Assembly (NCBI GenBank): GCA_034189165.1
Contig: JAXHVN010000050.1
Coordinates: 1 to 64,000 of the forward strand
DNA length: 64,000 nt
Reading direction: 5' to 3'
Source of the DNA: JAASSS01 sp021767745
Lineage (GTDB): Bacteria; Pseudomonadota; Gammaproteobacteria; UBA5335
Shown: positions 7,789 through 16,321 of the stretch, one piece after another
Layout: every line of letters starts with the position of its first letter
Numbering within the stretch: the stretch's first letter is position 1
Position numbers and translations under genes: made by a program
The notes under the pieces: generated by a model
The model's input: only the letters and a program-made list of their open reading frames with translations
Told to the model about the DNA's origin: nothing
The model's database searches: none

Positions 7789-8811
7789 ATGCGGCACGAA
7801 CTGCAACGGCTGGGCGCCGGCCTGCTGCTGGCGGTGAGCCTGCCGGCGGCAGCACACGATCAGTGGCTGGCCTCGCGGGCGGATTCGCACGCGCCGATCG
7901 GCGTGATGGGCGATCACGTGCACAAGCAGGGCGAGGTGATGCTCTCCTATCGCTACATGCGCATGTTCATGGAAGGCAATCGCGACGGCACCGACACGCT
8001 CACCGATCGCGAGGCGCTGAACTCACCGGCCGGACCCTTCATGGTGGTGCCGACCGAGATGACCATGGAGATGCACATGTTCGGCGCCATGTACGCGCCG
8101 AGCGACCGGCTGACGCTGATGGCCATGGTGCCGGTGATCTCCAAGGAGATGGACCACGTCACACGGATGGATACCGAGTTCACCACCGAGGCGGAGGATT
8201 TCGGCGACGTGGTGCTGACCGCACTGGTGCCGGTCGGGCCGCTCGTGGGCCCGCACCGGATGCACCTGAACCTCGGCCTGAGCGTGCCGACCGGCAGCAT
8301 CGACGAGCGCGACGACACGCCGGCGGGCGAAGACTCGCTGCTGCCCTATCCCATGCAGACCGGCTCGGGCACCTACGACCTGCGCCTCGGCGCGACCTAC
8401 CTCGGCCAGGCCGAGCACTGGTCCTGGGGCACGCAGGGCCTGGCCACGCTGCGCCTGGACGAGAACGACCGCGACTACACCTACGGCGACGTGTGGGACC
8501 TGACGGCGTGGCTCGCGCGCGCCTTCGGCCAGCAGTGGAGCACCTCGCTGCGCCTGGCCGGCACGGCCTGGGAAGACGTCGAGGGGCGCGCGGACGAGCT
8601 GAACCCGCGCATGATCCCGACCGCCGATCCAGACCTGCGCGCGGGCGAGCGGGTCGACGCGCTGGTGGGCGTCAACTACTACCTGCCGGGCGGCATGCTG
8701 GCTGGCAGCCGGCTGGCTCTGGAAGCCGGCGCGCCGGTCTACCAGCGGCTGGATGGCCCGCAGCTGGAGACCGACTGGATGCTGACCGGCGGGCTGCAGT
8801 ACGCCTTCTGA
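7789..8811 (+). CDS. Met-rich outer-membrane beta-barrel protein (transporter-like)
   Basis: The protein is 340 aa from the ATG at 7789, which follows a purine-rich ribosome site. It has a signal peptide with cleavage near AAA-HDQW (about residue 22). Many short amphipathic strands follow, and it ends in the aromatic LQYAF, typical of BAM-inserted barrels. It resembles the poorly characterised barrel proteins often labelled 'transporter' or MetA-phenol-pathway-like; the substrate is unknown. The N-terminal third is strikingly rich in methionine and histidine: 15 Met between residues 40 and 127, with runs such as TEMTMEMHMFGAM, plus the motif GDHVHKQGEVML. It is transcribed divergently from regB. 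Confidence 0.7.
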   Translation: MRHELQRLGAGLLLAVSLPAAAHDQWLASRADSHAPIGVMGDHVHKQGEVMLSYRYMRMFMEGNRDGTDTLTDREALNSPAGPFMVVPTEMTMEMHMFGAMYAPSDRLTLMAMVPVISKEMDHVTRMDTEFTTEAEDFGDVVLTALVPVGPLVGPHRMHLNLGLSVPTGSIDERDDTPAGEDSLLPYPMQTGSGTYDLRLGATYLGQAEHWSWGTQGLATLRLDENDRDYTYGDVWDLTAWLARAFGQQWSTSLRLAGTAWEDVEGRADELNPRMIPTADPDLRAGERVDALVGVNYYLPGGMLAGSRLALEAGAPVYQRLDGPQLETDWMLTGGLQYAF

Positions 8812-8841
8812 CGCCTCGATCCGGCCCCCCGCCGGCCCGAT

Positions 8842-8880
8842 CTGGCGCTACGCCGGCTGCAGCAGCCGGCGTAGCGCCAG
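8842..8880. terminator. Perfect 18-bp inverted repeat between convergent genes
   Basis: CTGGCGCTACGCCGGCTG at 8842-8859 and its exact reverse complement at 8863-8880 are separated by CAG. The left arm contains the dapE stop codon (8848-8850) and the rest encodes the last dapE codons. The neighbouring plus-strand gene ends at 8811, so this very stable hairpin could act as a bidirectional, T-run-free terminator or a 3'-end stabiliser. Confidence 0.7.
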
Positions 8881-9984
8881 CCGGTAGATTTCCGCCAGCG
8901 GTTCGAGTGCATCGAGCGCCACCCATTCGTTGACCTGGTGGATGCTGGCGTTGACCGGCCCGAGTTCGACCACCTCGGCGCCGGTGGGCGCGATGAAGCG
9001 GCCATCGGAGGTGCCGCCGCCGGTGGAGAGCGCCGGGCGCTGCCCGGTCACCTCGGCCACCGCCGCGCTCACCGCCTCGGTCAGCCGCCCGGGCGGCGTA
9101 TGGAAGGGCTCGGCGGAGAGCGTCCAGTCGATCGCGTAGGTCAGCTGGTGACGCTCGCAGATGGCCTCGATACGCTCGCGCAGGCCTGCCGCCGTGGAGG
9201 CGGGGCTGAAGCGCAGGTTGAACACCGCATCCAGCGCGCCGGGCACGACGTTGGTCGCGCCGGCGCCGGCGGCGATCTCCACCAGCTGGAAGCTGGTCGG
9301 CGGAAAGCTGCCATGACCCTCATCCCAGCGCGTGGCGGCCAGTTCGGCCAGCACCGGCGCCGCCCGGTGTATGGGGTTGTCCACCGTCTCCGGATAGGCC
9401 ACGTGACCCTGGCGGCCCAGCACGCGCAGCCGGCCCGTAAGCGAGCCGCGCCGGCCGTGGCGCAGGGTGTCGCCGAGCTGGCGGGCACTGGAGGGCTCGC
9501 CGACGATGCACTGGTCGATCTGCACGCCGCGGGCGGCGAGCTCGGCCATCACGTGGCGGGTGCCGCATTCGGCCGGCCCTTCCTCGTCGGAGGTGAGCAG
9601 CACGCCGATGCTGCCGGCCAGCGGTGCATCCTCGGCCAGCAGCCGCTCCAGGGCGACGATGAAGGCGGCCAGGCTCGACTTCATGTCCGCCGCGCCGCGG
9701 CCGTGCAGCCGCCCCTGCTCGACCCACGGCGCGAAGGGCTCGCCGCGCCAGGCCGCGAGCGGGCCGGGCGGCACCACGTCCGTGTGGCCGGCCAGCACCA
9801 CCAGCGGGGCGGCGTCGCCACGCCTGGCCCAGAGGTTGCTGACAGCGCCCGCGTCGAGCCGCTCCACGGTGAAGCCCAGCGCCGCCAGCCGCTCGCCCAG
9901 CAGCGGCAGGCAGCCGGCATCCACCGGCGTGACCGAGGCCCGCGCGATCAGCGCCTCGGCCAGCGTCTGCACCGCGCCGGTCAC
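8848..9984 (-). CDS. dapE: Succinyl-diaminopimelate desuccinylase
   Basis: The 378-aa M20 metallopeptidase hydrolyses N-succinyl-LL-2,6-diaminopimelate to LL-diaminopimelate and succinate, for lysine and peptidoglycan synthesis. The family's metal and catalytic positions are visible: His67 (AGHTDVVPPG), Asp100 (GAADMKSS), Glu134-Glu135 (SDEEGPA), and a late histidine (NASIHQVNEW). Length matches the family (about 375). The ATG overlaps the dapD stop by 4 bases, so translation is coupled to the upstream enzyme of the same pathway. Its end overlaps a perfect hairpin. Confidence 0.97.
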   Translation of the reverse strand: MTGAVQTLAEALIARASVTPVDAGCLPLLGERLAALGFTVERLDAGAVSNLWARRGDAAPLVVLAGHTDVVPPGPLAAWRGEPFAPWVEQGRLHGRGAADMKSSLAAFIVALERLLAEDAPLAGSIGVLLTSDEEGPAECGTRHVMAELAARGVQIDQCIVGEPSSARQLGDTLRHGRRGSLTGRLRVLGRQGHVAYPETVDNPIHRAAPVLAELAATRWDEGHGSFPPTSFQLVEIAAGAGATNVVPGALDAVFNLRFSPASTAAGLRERIEAICERHQLTYAIDWTLSAEPFHTPPGRLTEAVSAAVAEVTGQRPALSTGGGTSDGRFIAPTGAEVVELGPVNASIHQVNEWVALDALEPLAEIYRLALRRLLQPA

Positions 9985-10811
9985 AGGTCGCGCAGCAGCT
10001 CGTTCAGCGCGACCTTGCCGCGGGTCTGCTCGTCCACGCGCTTGACGATCACGGCGGCGTAGAGGCTGTGGCTGCCGTCCTTCGCCGGCAGGCTGCCCGG
10101 CACCACCACGGCGCCGGCCGGCACCCGGCCGTAGCTGACCTCGCCGCTCTCGCGATCGTAGATGCGCGTGCTCTGACCGATGTAGACGCCCATGGAGATC
10201 ACGGCGCCGCGCTCGACGATCACGCCCTCGACGATCTCCGAGCGGGCGCCGATGAAGCAGTCGTCCTCGATGATGGTGGGTGTCGCCTGCAGCGGTTCGA
10301 GCACGCCACCGATACCGACGCCGCCGGACAGGTGCACGTTGCGGCCGATCTGGGCGCAGGAGCCGACCGTCGCCCAGGTGTCGACCATCGTGCCCTCGCC
10401 GACCCAGGCGCCGATGTTCACGTAGGAGGGCATCAGCACCACGTTGCGGCCGATGTAGCTGCCGCGCCGGACGGTCGCCGGCGGGACCACGCGCGCGCCC
10501 TCGCGGGCGAAGTCCTCCGGGCCGTAGCCCTGATAGCGGGTCGGCACCTTGTCATAGAAGCGGCTGTAGCCGCCGTCGATCAGCCGGTTGTCGGCCAGGC
10601 GGAAGGACAGCAGCACAGCCTTCTTCAGCCACTCGTTGACCTGCCAGCCGCCCGCCGTCGGCTCGGCCACCCGCAGCTCGCCGCACTCCAGCCCGGCCAG
10701 CGCCGCGCGCACGGCGTCCTGCACGGCGGGATCGGCCGTGTCCGGCGACAGCTCGGCACGCTGCTCGAACGCCTGCTCGACGCGCTGGCGCAGCGACTCG
10801 CGGTTCTCCAT
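9981..10811 (-). CDS. dapD: Tetrahydrodipicolinate N-succinyltransferase
   Basis: DapD (276 aa) transfers succinyl from succinyl-CoA to tetrahydrodipicolinate, the step before the DapC and DapE reactions. After a helical N-terminus comes the left-handed beta-helix (GRNVVLMPSYVNIGAW, GTMVDTWATVGSCAQIG), then the conserved SGGVGIGGVLEP loop and a C-terminal cap. The start at 10811 was chosen over an upstream in-frame ATG because AAAGGAG lies just ahead of it and the protein then begins like other DapD proteins. It is followed by dapE with a 4-base overlap. Confidence 0.97.
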   Translation of the reverse strand: MENRESLRQRVEQAFEQRAELSPDTADPAVQDAVRAALAGLECGELRVAEPTAGGWQVNEWLKKAVLLSFRLADNRLIDGGYSRFYDKVPTRYQGYGPEDFAREGARVVPPATVRRGSYIGRNVVLMPSYVNIGAWVGEGTMVDTWATVGSCAQIGRNVHLSGGVGIGGVLEPLQATPTIIEDDCFIGARSEIVEGVIVERGAVISMGVYIGQSTRIYDRESGEVSYGRVPAGAVVVPGSLPAKDGSHSLYAAVIVKRVDEQTRGKVALNELLRDL

Positions 10812-10853
10812 CGGGGATGCTCCTTTCTCTCTCTTGACGGGACGGGGAAGAGG

Positions 10854-10873
10854 GGGCGGCCCGGTGGCCGCCC
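10854..10873. promoter_or_regulatory. GC-rich hairpin between glnD and dapD
   Basis: A perfect 8-bp stem (GGGCGGCC / GGCCGCCC) with a 4-base loop begins 3 bases after the glnD stop on the minus strand. No T-run follows, so full termination is unlikely. It may partly separate glnD from dapD-dapE. Confidence 0.45.
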
Positions 10874-10875
10874 GG

Positions 10876-13551
10876 TCAGATGACGTAGACATCCTCCGCC
10901 GGCGGGGTGTTGTCGTCGTCTGCCAGTGCCGCGATCAGCCCGGCCCGCAGCGCCTCGCGCCGTGCGGGATCCTCGAGCGGCTCGCCATCGGCGCCGGTGA
11001 TGAAGAATACATCCTCCGCGCGCTCGCCGAGGGTGGCGACCTTGGCGGCGTTCAGGCGGATGTGCTGGGCCTGGAAGACCTGGCCGACCTGCGAGAGCAG
11101 GCCGGGGCGGTCGCCGGCGATCACCTCCAGCGGGGTGAGGTGATCGACCTGATGATCGAGAAAGCGCACCTGCACCGGGGTGGGGATGCAGCGGGCGCTG
11201 CGGGCGCGGCGCCGGTTCACCGGCGGCGGCTCGGCCTCCTCGCGCTGCAGCGCCGCAGTCAGCGCCTGGCGGATCTCGGCCAGGCGGCGCGGCTCGCGGA
11301 TCAGGCCGCTGCGCTCGTCCAGCACCATGTAGCTGTCCAGCGCCCAGCCGTCCTCGGTCGAGTGCACCCGCGCCTCCTGCACCGTCAGCCCGAGGCGGGC
11401 CAGCGCCCCGGTCACCTGGGCGAACAGGAAGTTGCGATCCGGCGCCAGGATCAGGATGGCGTTGCCGCCACGCGCCTCGTCCACCCGCGTGTCGATCAGC
11501 GGCCGCTCGCCGGGACGCTCGAGGATGGCGCGGGTGTGCCAGGCGATCTCGTCGGGCTGGTGGCGCAGGAAGTAGTCGTCCGGGAAATGCGCCCACAGGG
11601 CCGCCGCCTGCGCCGGCGCGACGCCCGCCCGCTCCAGCAACTCGAGCGCCTCGTGGGTGTGGGCGGCGATCTGCTCGCCGATGTCGGCCGGGTTGTCCAG
11701 GCCCCGGCGGAATGCCGCCGCCGCCGCCTGGTAGAGATTCTCCAGCAGCGTGTACTTCCAGCTGTTGAGCAGCTCGGGGTTGGTGGCGCTCATGTCGGCG
11801 ACGGTCAGCACGAACAGATGGTTCAGGCGGCTGGGCGAGCCCACCTTGGCGGCGAATTCGTGTACCTCGGCCGGATCGCTGATGTCGCGCCGCTGCGCGG
11901 TCATGGACATCACCAGGTGCTGTTCCACCAGCCAGGCGACCAGCTCGGCATCGTGGCGGCTGAGATCGTGATGGCGGCAGAAGGCGAGCGCATCGGCGCT
12001 GCCGAGCTCGGAGTGATCGCCGCCGCGGCCCTTGGCGATGTCGTGGAACAGCGCCGCCAGATACAGCAGTTCGATCTTGGGGATGCGCTCGGCCACGGCG
12101 CAGGCCGTCGGATAGCGCGTCAGGCTGCCTTCCTGCAGTCGGCGCACGTTCTCCAGCACGAACAGGATGTGCTGGTCGACGGTGTAGACGTGGAACAGGT
12201 CGAACTGCATGCGCCCGACGATGCGCCCGAAGGCCGGGATGTAGCGGGCGAGGATGCCGTAGCGGTTCATGCGTGTGAGCGCCTCGCGCGGCCCGGAGGG
12301 TTCGCGCAGGATCGACATGAACAGGCTGCGGCAGCGCAGGTCGCCGCGGAAGCCGCCGTCGATCAGGCTGCGGTGCTCGCGGATCAGCCGGATGGTGGAG
12401 GCCCGCACGCCGGCCAGCTCGGGGTGCTGCTGCAACAGCAGAAAGAGCTCCAGCAGCGCGAAGGGATAGCGGCGGAACACCTCGTCGTTGACCACCTCCA
12501 GGTAGTCGCGGCGGGCCTGGAAGCGGGCGTTGATCGGTCGCGGCGGCAGATCGTCATCCGCATAGAGGATGCTCTCGCGAAACAGCTGCAGCAGCATCTC
12601 GTTGAGTCGGGCGATGCGCTTGACCGTGCGGTAGTAGCGCTGCATGAACTGCTCGACCGCACGGTTGTTGTCGACATCGCGATAGCCGAAGTGCTCGGCC
12701 AGGCGGAGCTGGTGGTCCAGCAGCAGGCGGTCCTCGCTGCGATCGGTCAGCAGGTGCAGGCCGCAGCGAATCTCGAACAGGAAGGCCTGGCTGCCGATCA
12801 GCGAGCGCGCCTCGCGCCGGGTCAGGAAGCCGAAGTCGACCAGCTGGTCGAGCGTGTCGACCTGGAAGTGCCGCTTGGCCACCCAGCCGATGAGCTGGAT
12901 ATCGCGCAGGCCGCCGGGGCTTTCCTTGACGTTCGGCTCGAGCTGGTAGGCGGTGTCGTGGAACTTGCGGTGGCGGGCCTGCTGTTCGGCCATCTTGGCC
13001 TCGAAGAAGGCCGCCGAGGGCCACATGCGACGCGGGCCGATGGCCACACGCATGGCTTCGAACACCGCCTCAGGCCCGGCCAGACGGCGGGCCTCGGAGA
13101 GCGTGGTCAGCACCGTGACGTCGGCCTGCGCCTCGGCCGTGCACTCGGCGACGGTGCGCACGCTGTGCCCGACGTGCAGGCCGATGTCCCACAGGAAGGT
13201 GAGGAAGGCGCTCACGCGCGATTCCCAGTCGGACGGCGGCTCGGCGGGCAGCAGCACCAGCAGGTCGATGTCGGAATAGGGCAGCAGCTCGCCGCGACCG
13301 TAGCCGCCCACCGCGACCAGGGCGACCGAGGTGGCCAGCTCGCCGGCCTGCAGGCGCCAGGCCCGTTCGATCAGCGCGTCGGTCGCCTCGGCATGGGCGC
13401 GGACCAGCTCCACCGCCGGGCGCCGGCGGCGGTAGCCGGCCCGCATCGTCTCCAGGATCGCCTGGCGGGCGGCGCGGAAGGCGCCGAGGTCGGCGCTGGC
13501 GGGCAGGGCAGCGGCCTCGGCAAGCGGTTCGGCCGCGGGCTGGCCGGTCAC
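10876..13551 (-). CDS. glnD: Bifunctional uridylyltransferase/uridylyl-removing enzyme
   Basis: GlnD senses glutamine and adds or removes UMP on PII proteins, controlling nitrogen assimilation. The 891-aa length matches the family. It has a nucleotidyltransferase domain with GGYGRGEL (82-89) and the DID metal pair (94-96), then a GlnD helical domain. An HD domain follows near residues 440-560 (LFHDIAKGRGGDH), then two ACT domains in the last 200 residues for glutamine binding. The start is a GTG at 13551 that overlaps the map stop codon (GTGA). The map-glnD-dapD order is also that of E. coli. Confidence 0.97.
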   Translation of the reverse strand: MTGQPAAEPLAEAAALPASADLGAFRAARQAILETMRAGYRRRRPAVELVRAHAEATDALIERAWRLQAGELATSVALVAVGGYGRGELLPYSDIDLLVLLPAEPPSDWESRVSAFLTFLWDIGLHVGHSVRTVAECTAEAQADVTVLTTLSEARRLAGPEAVFEAMRVAIGPRRMWPSAAFFEAKMAEQQARHRKFHDTAYQLEPNVKESPGGLRDIQLIGWVAKRHFQVDTLDQLVDFGFLTRREARSLIGSQAFLFEIRCGLHLLTDRSEDRLLLDHQLRLAEHFGYRDVDNNRAVEQFMQRYYRTVKRIARLNEMLLQLFRESILYADDDLPPRPINARFQARRDYLEVVNDEVFRRYPFALLELFLLLQQHPELAGVRASTIRLIREHRSLIDGGFRGDLRCRSLFMSILREPSGPREALTRMNRYGILARYIPAFGRIVGRMQFDLFHVYTVDQHILFVLENVRRLQEGSLTRYPTACAVAERIPKIELLYLAALFHDIAKGRGGDHSELGSADALAFCRHHDLSRHDAELVAWLVEQHLVMSMTAQRRDISDPAEVHEFAAKVGSPSRLNHLFVLTVADMSATNPELLNSWKYTLLENLYQAAAAAFRRGLDNPADIGEQIAAHTHEALELLERAGVAPAQAAALWAHFPDDYFLRHQPDEIAWHTRAILERPGERPLIDTRVDEARGGNAILILAPDRNFLFAQVTGALARLGLTVQEARVHSTEDGWALDSYMVLDERSGLIREPRRLAEIRQALTAALQREEAEPPPVNRRRARSARCIPTPVQVRFLDHQVDHLTPLEVIAGDRPGLLSQVGQVFQAQHIRLNAAKVATLGERAEDVFFITGADGEPLEDPARREALRAGLIAALADDDNTPPAEDVYVI

Positions 13552-14324
13552 GAGCCCGGCGGCCTCTCGCCGTCGCGCAGCGTCAGGATCTCGCAGCCGT
13601 CGGCGGTGACCAGCACGGTGTGCTCCCACTGGGCCGACAGCGAGTGATCCTTGGTGACCACCGTCCACTCGTCGCGCAGCAGCTTCACGGCGTGACCGCC
13701 GGCGTTGAGCATCGGCTCGATGGTGAAGGTCATGCCTTCCTCCAGCACCAGCCCGGTGCCGGCACGGCCGTAGTGCAGCACCTGCGGCTCCTCGTGGAAC
13801 GTCCGGCCGATGCCGTGGCCGCAGTACTCGCGCACCACGCCATAGCGATAGCGCTCGGCGTGGCGCTGGATCACCGCGCCGATGTCGCCCAGCCGCGCCC
13901 CCGGCCGCACCTGCTCGATGCCGAGGTACATGGCTTCGCGCGTGATCCGGCACAGCCGCTGCGCCAGCACCGAGGGTTCGCCGAGCAGGAACATCTGGCT
14001 GGTATCGCCATGCCAGCCGTCCTTGATGACGGTGATGTCGATATTGAGGATATCGCCGGACTTGAGCTTCTTCGGCCCCGGGATGCCGTGGCAGACCACG
14101 TGGTTGACCGAGGTGCAGATCGACTTCGGGAAGCCGTGATAGTCCAGCGGCGCCGGCACTGCCCCCTGCGTGTTGACGATGTAGTCGTGGCAGATCTCGT
14201 TCAGCTCGCCGGTGGTCACGCCCGGCTGCACGTGCGGTCCGATCATCGTCAGCACCTCGGCGGCCAGGCGGCCGGCGATGCGCATCTGTTCCTGTTCCGC
14301 CGGGGTCTTGATGGTGACGCTCAT
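13548..14324 (-). CDS. map: Methionine aminopeptidase, type I
   Basis: This 258-aa enzyme removes the initiator methionine from nascent proteins. The five metal ligands of the family are in place: two Asp in the NIDITVIKDGWHGDTS region, His in YCGHGIGRTFHEEP, Glu in TIEPML and Glu in WEHTVLV. There is no N-terminal zinc finger, as in bacterial type I. I chose the ATG at 14324 (MSVTIKTPAE), the usual start for the family. Divergent from rpsB, upstream of glnD with a 4-base overlap. Confidence 0.97.
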   Translation of the reverse strand: MSVTIKTPAEQEQMRIAGRLAAEVLTMIGPHVQPGVTTGELNEICHDYIVNTQGAVPAPLDYHGFPKSICTSVNHVVCHGIPGPKKLKSGDILNIDITVIKDGWHGDTSQMFLLGEPSVLAQRLCRITREAMYLGIEQVRPGARLGDIGAVIQRHAERYRYGVVREYCGHGIGRTFHEEPQVLHYGRAGTGLVLEEGMTFTIEPMLNAGGHAVKLLRDEWTVVTKDHSLSAQWEHTVLVTADGCEILTLRDGERPPGS

Positions 14325-14401
14325 CGGATCTCGCAGCTCGGCCCGGCCCGGCCGGGTAGGCCCCGGCACCGGTGCAGGCACGGACGTGGGTGGCAGGGCG
14401 T

Positions 14402-14430
14402 TTGTACGCGGCAGCCGCCCATGATATAAA
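14402..14430 (+). promoter_or_regulatory. Candidate sigma-70 promoter for rpsB
   Basis: TTGTAC at 14402-14407, a 17-base spacer, and TATAAA at 14425-14430. The -10 matches the consensus in 5 of 6 positions. It lies about 150 bases upstream of the rpsB ATG. Confidence 0.55.
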
Positions 14431-14578
14431 CCGCCCGCTTTTCAAGCAAATACGCCGGGCGCCCGCGAGGGTGCCGGCAACGACACCACACACGCGCCGA
14501 CACATGACGCCGGGTGCCCTGCGGGGTTGCGTTCATGGGGCGCGTGGAGGCCCAACCCAGACAACTCGGAGTCTATCG
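14431..14578 (+). promoter_or_regulatory. Long 5' leader of rpsB-tsf, possible S2 control site
   Basis: After the candidate promoter, 148 non-coding bases precede rpsB. They contain two similar GC-rich blocks (CGCCGGGCGCCCGCGAGGG near 14455 and CGCCGGGTGCCCTGCGGGG near 14508) that can fold. In enteric bacteria the rpsB leader is the target of feedback repression by ribosomal protein S2. Whether this leader folds the same way cannot be decided by eye. Confidence 0.35.
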
Positions 14579-15337
14579 ATGACCGACATCTCCATGCGGC
14601 AGATGCTCGAGGCCGGCGTGCATTTCGGCCACCAGACGCGCTATTGGGAGCCGAAGATGGCCCCCTACATCTTCGGTTCGCGCAACCGCATCCATATCAT
14701 CAATCTTGAAGAAACGCTGCCCCTGTTCCGGGACGCGGCGAAGTATGTGCGCGACCTGACCGCCAGCGGCGGCCAGTTGCTGTTCGTGGGCACCAAGCGG
14801 GCGGCGCGCGAGTACGTGCGCGAGGCGGCCAACCGCTGCGGCATGCCCTATGTCGACCAGCGCTGGCTCGGCGGCATGCTGACCAACTGGAAGACGGTGC
14901 GCCAGTCCATCAAGCGGCTGAAGAACCTCCAGACCATGTTCGAGGACGGCACCGTCGCCCAGCTCAGCAAGAAGGAGGCCCTGCTGCTGGCCCGCGAGCG
15001 CGACAAGCTCGAGCGCAGCATCGGCGGCATCAAGGACATGGAGGCGCTGCCGGACGCGCTGTTCGTGATCGACGTCGGCCACGAGCGCATCGCGCTGCGC
15101 GAGGCGGCGGCACTGGGCGTGCCGGTGGTGGCCGTGGTGGATACGAACAATTCGCCGGATGGGGTGGCCTGTGTCATTCCGGGCAATGACGATGCCATGC
15201 GGGCGATCCGGCTCTACACCAGCGTGATCGCCGACGCCGTGCTGGAGGGCAAGCAGGCGCGGGCCGGGACGCACCCGACGGACGAGTTCGTCGAGGTGAC
15301 GGCCGAGGAATCCGGCGCCGCCCCCGAGGCGTCCTGA
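14579..15337 (+). CDS. rpsB: 30S ribosomal protein S2
   Basis: 252 aa, beginning MTDISMRQMLEAGVHFGHQT, the standard bacterial S2 start. S2 binds late to the back of the 30S subunit. The coiled-coil region (KKEALLLARERDKLERSIGG) and the DVGHERIALREAAALGVPVVAVVDTN stretch of the family are present, and the tail is acidic and variable. CGGAG precedes the ATG. First gene of rpsB-tsf-pyrH-frr, the order found in most proteobacteria. Confidence 0.98.
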   Translation: MTDISMRQMLEAGVHFGHQTRYWEPKMAPYIFGSRNRIHIINLEETLPLFRDAAKYVRDLTASGGQLLFVGTKRAAREYVREAANRCGMPYVDQRWLGGMLTNWKTVRQSIKRLKNLQTMFEDGTVAQLSKKEALLLARERDKLERSIGGIKDMEALPDALFVIDVGHERIALREAAALGVPVVAVVDTNNSPDGVACVIPGNDDAMRAIRLYTSVIADAVLEGKQARAGTHPTDEFVEVTAEESGAAPEAS

Positions 15338-15370
15338 GCGCATCGCCAGAACCACAGCTGAGGCAATCTC

Positions 15371-16246
15371 ATGGCAATCAATGCAGGACAGGTCAAGGAG
15401 CTGCGTGAGCGCACCGGGGCCGGCATGATGGAGTGCAAGAAGGCGCTCGTGCAGACCGATGGTGACATCGACGCGGCGATCGAGCTCATGCGCAAGCAGG
15501 GCCTGGCCAAGGCCGACAAGAAGGCCGGCCGGGTCGCGGCCGACGGCCAGGTGGTGATCCGCGCCGAAGGCAGCCGCGCGGTGATCGCCGAGATCAACTG
15601 CGAGACCGACTTCGTCGCCAACGGCGAGGACTTCACCGGCTTCGCCGAGGCCGTGGCCGCAGCCATCCTGGCCTCGCCACCGGCCGATGCCGAGGCGCTG
15701 GCGGCGCTGCCGCTGGCCTCGGGCGAGACCGTGGACGAGCGCCGCCGCGCGCTGGTCGCCAAGCTCGGCGAGAACATCGACGTGCGTCGCTTCCAGGTGA
15801 TCGAGCGCCAGGGCGACCAGTTCGGCATCTACCGCCACGGCGTGCGCATCGGCGTGCTGGTGGACGTGAGCGGCGGCGACGAGGGTCTGGCGCGGGATCT
15901 GGCCATGCACATCGCCGCCAGCCGGCCGGCCTGTGTGCAGCGCGCCGAGGTGCCGGCGGCGCTGCTGGAGCGGGAGAAGGACATCATCGCTGCCCAGGCA
16001 CGCGAGAGCGGCAAGCCGGACAACATCATCGAGAAGATGGTCGAGGGCCGGCTGCGCAAGTTCGTCGACGAGATCGCGCTGCTCGGTCAGCCGTTCGTCA
16101 AGGCACCCGAGGTGACGGTGGAGAAGCTGCTGCACCAGGACAAGGCCGCGGTCAACAGCTTCGTGCGCTTCGAAGTGGGTGAAGGGATCGAGAAAAAGGC
16201 GGATAATTTCGCCGCCGAAGTGATGGCCCAGGTCCGGGGCGGCTGA
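15371..16246 (+). CDS. tsf: Translation elongation factor Ts
   Basis: Of 291 aa, this factor exchanges GDP for GTP on EF-Tu. The N-terminal UBA-like signature VKELRERTGAGMMECKKAL is complete. The TDFVAN motif that inserts into EF-Tu appears as CETDFVANGEDF (about residues 77-88). The core and coiled-coil segments follow, with a dimerising C-terminal module. It begins 34 bases after rpsB and is surely co-transcribed with it. Confidence 0.98.
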   Translation: MAINAGQVKELRERTGAGMMECKKALVQTDGDIDAAIELMRKQGLAKADKKAGRVAADGQVVIRAEGSRAVIAEINCETDFVANGEDFTGFAEAVAAAILASPPADAEALAALPLASGETVDERRRALVAKLGENIDVRRFQVIERQGDQFGIYRHGVRIGVLVDVSGGDEGLARDLAMHIAASRPACVQRAEVPAALLEREKDIIAAQARESGKPDNIIEKMVEGRLRKFVDEIALLGQPFVKAPEVTVEKLLHQDKAAVNSFVRFEVGEGIEKKADNFAAEVMAQVRGG

Positions 16247-16273
16247 ACGCCCCGGCCTGAGCCTCACGACCCG

Positions 16274-16297
16274 CCGGCGCCTCACAGGCGCCGGTTT
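16274..16297 (+). terminator. Weak terminator-like hairpin between tsf and pyrH
   Basis: An 8-bp GC stem (CCGGCGCC / GGCGCCGG) with a 5-base loop is followed by only three T residues. It probably attenuates, rather than ends, transcription from rpsB-tsf into pyrH. Confidence 0.5.
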
Positions 16298-16321
16298 CAT
16301 GTCCGCCAAAGGAAAATCGCG

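Noticed and set aside
10588..13647. A 1019-codon open frame on the plus strand opposite glnD and dapD
   Set aside because: It is antisense to two clear conserved genes, has a Gln/Ala/Arg/His-rich unselected translation and no recognisable domain. Such shadows are expected at this GC content.
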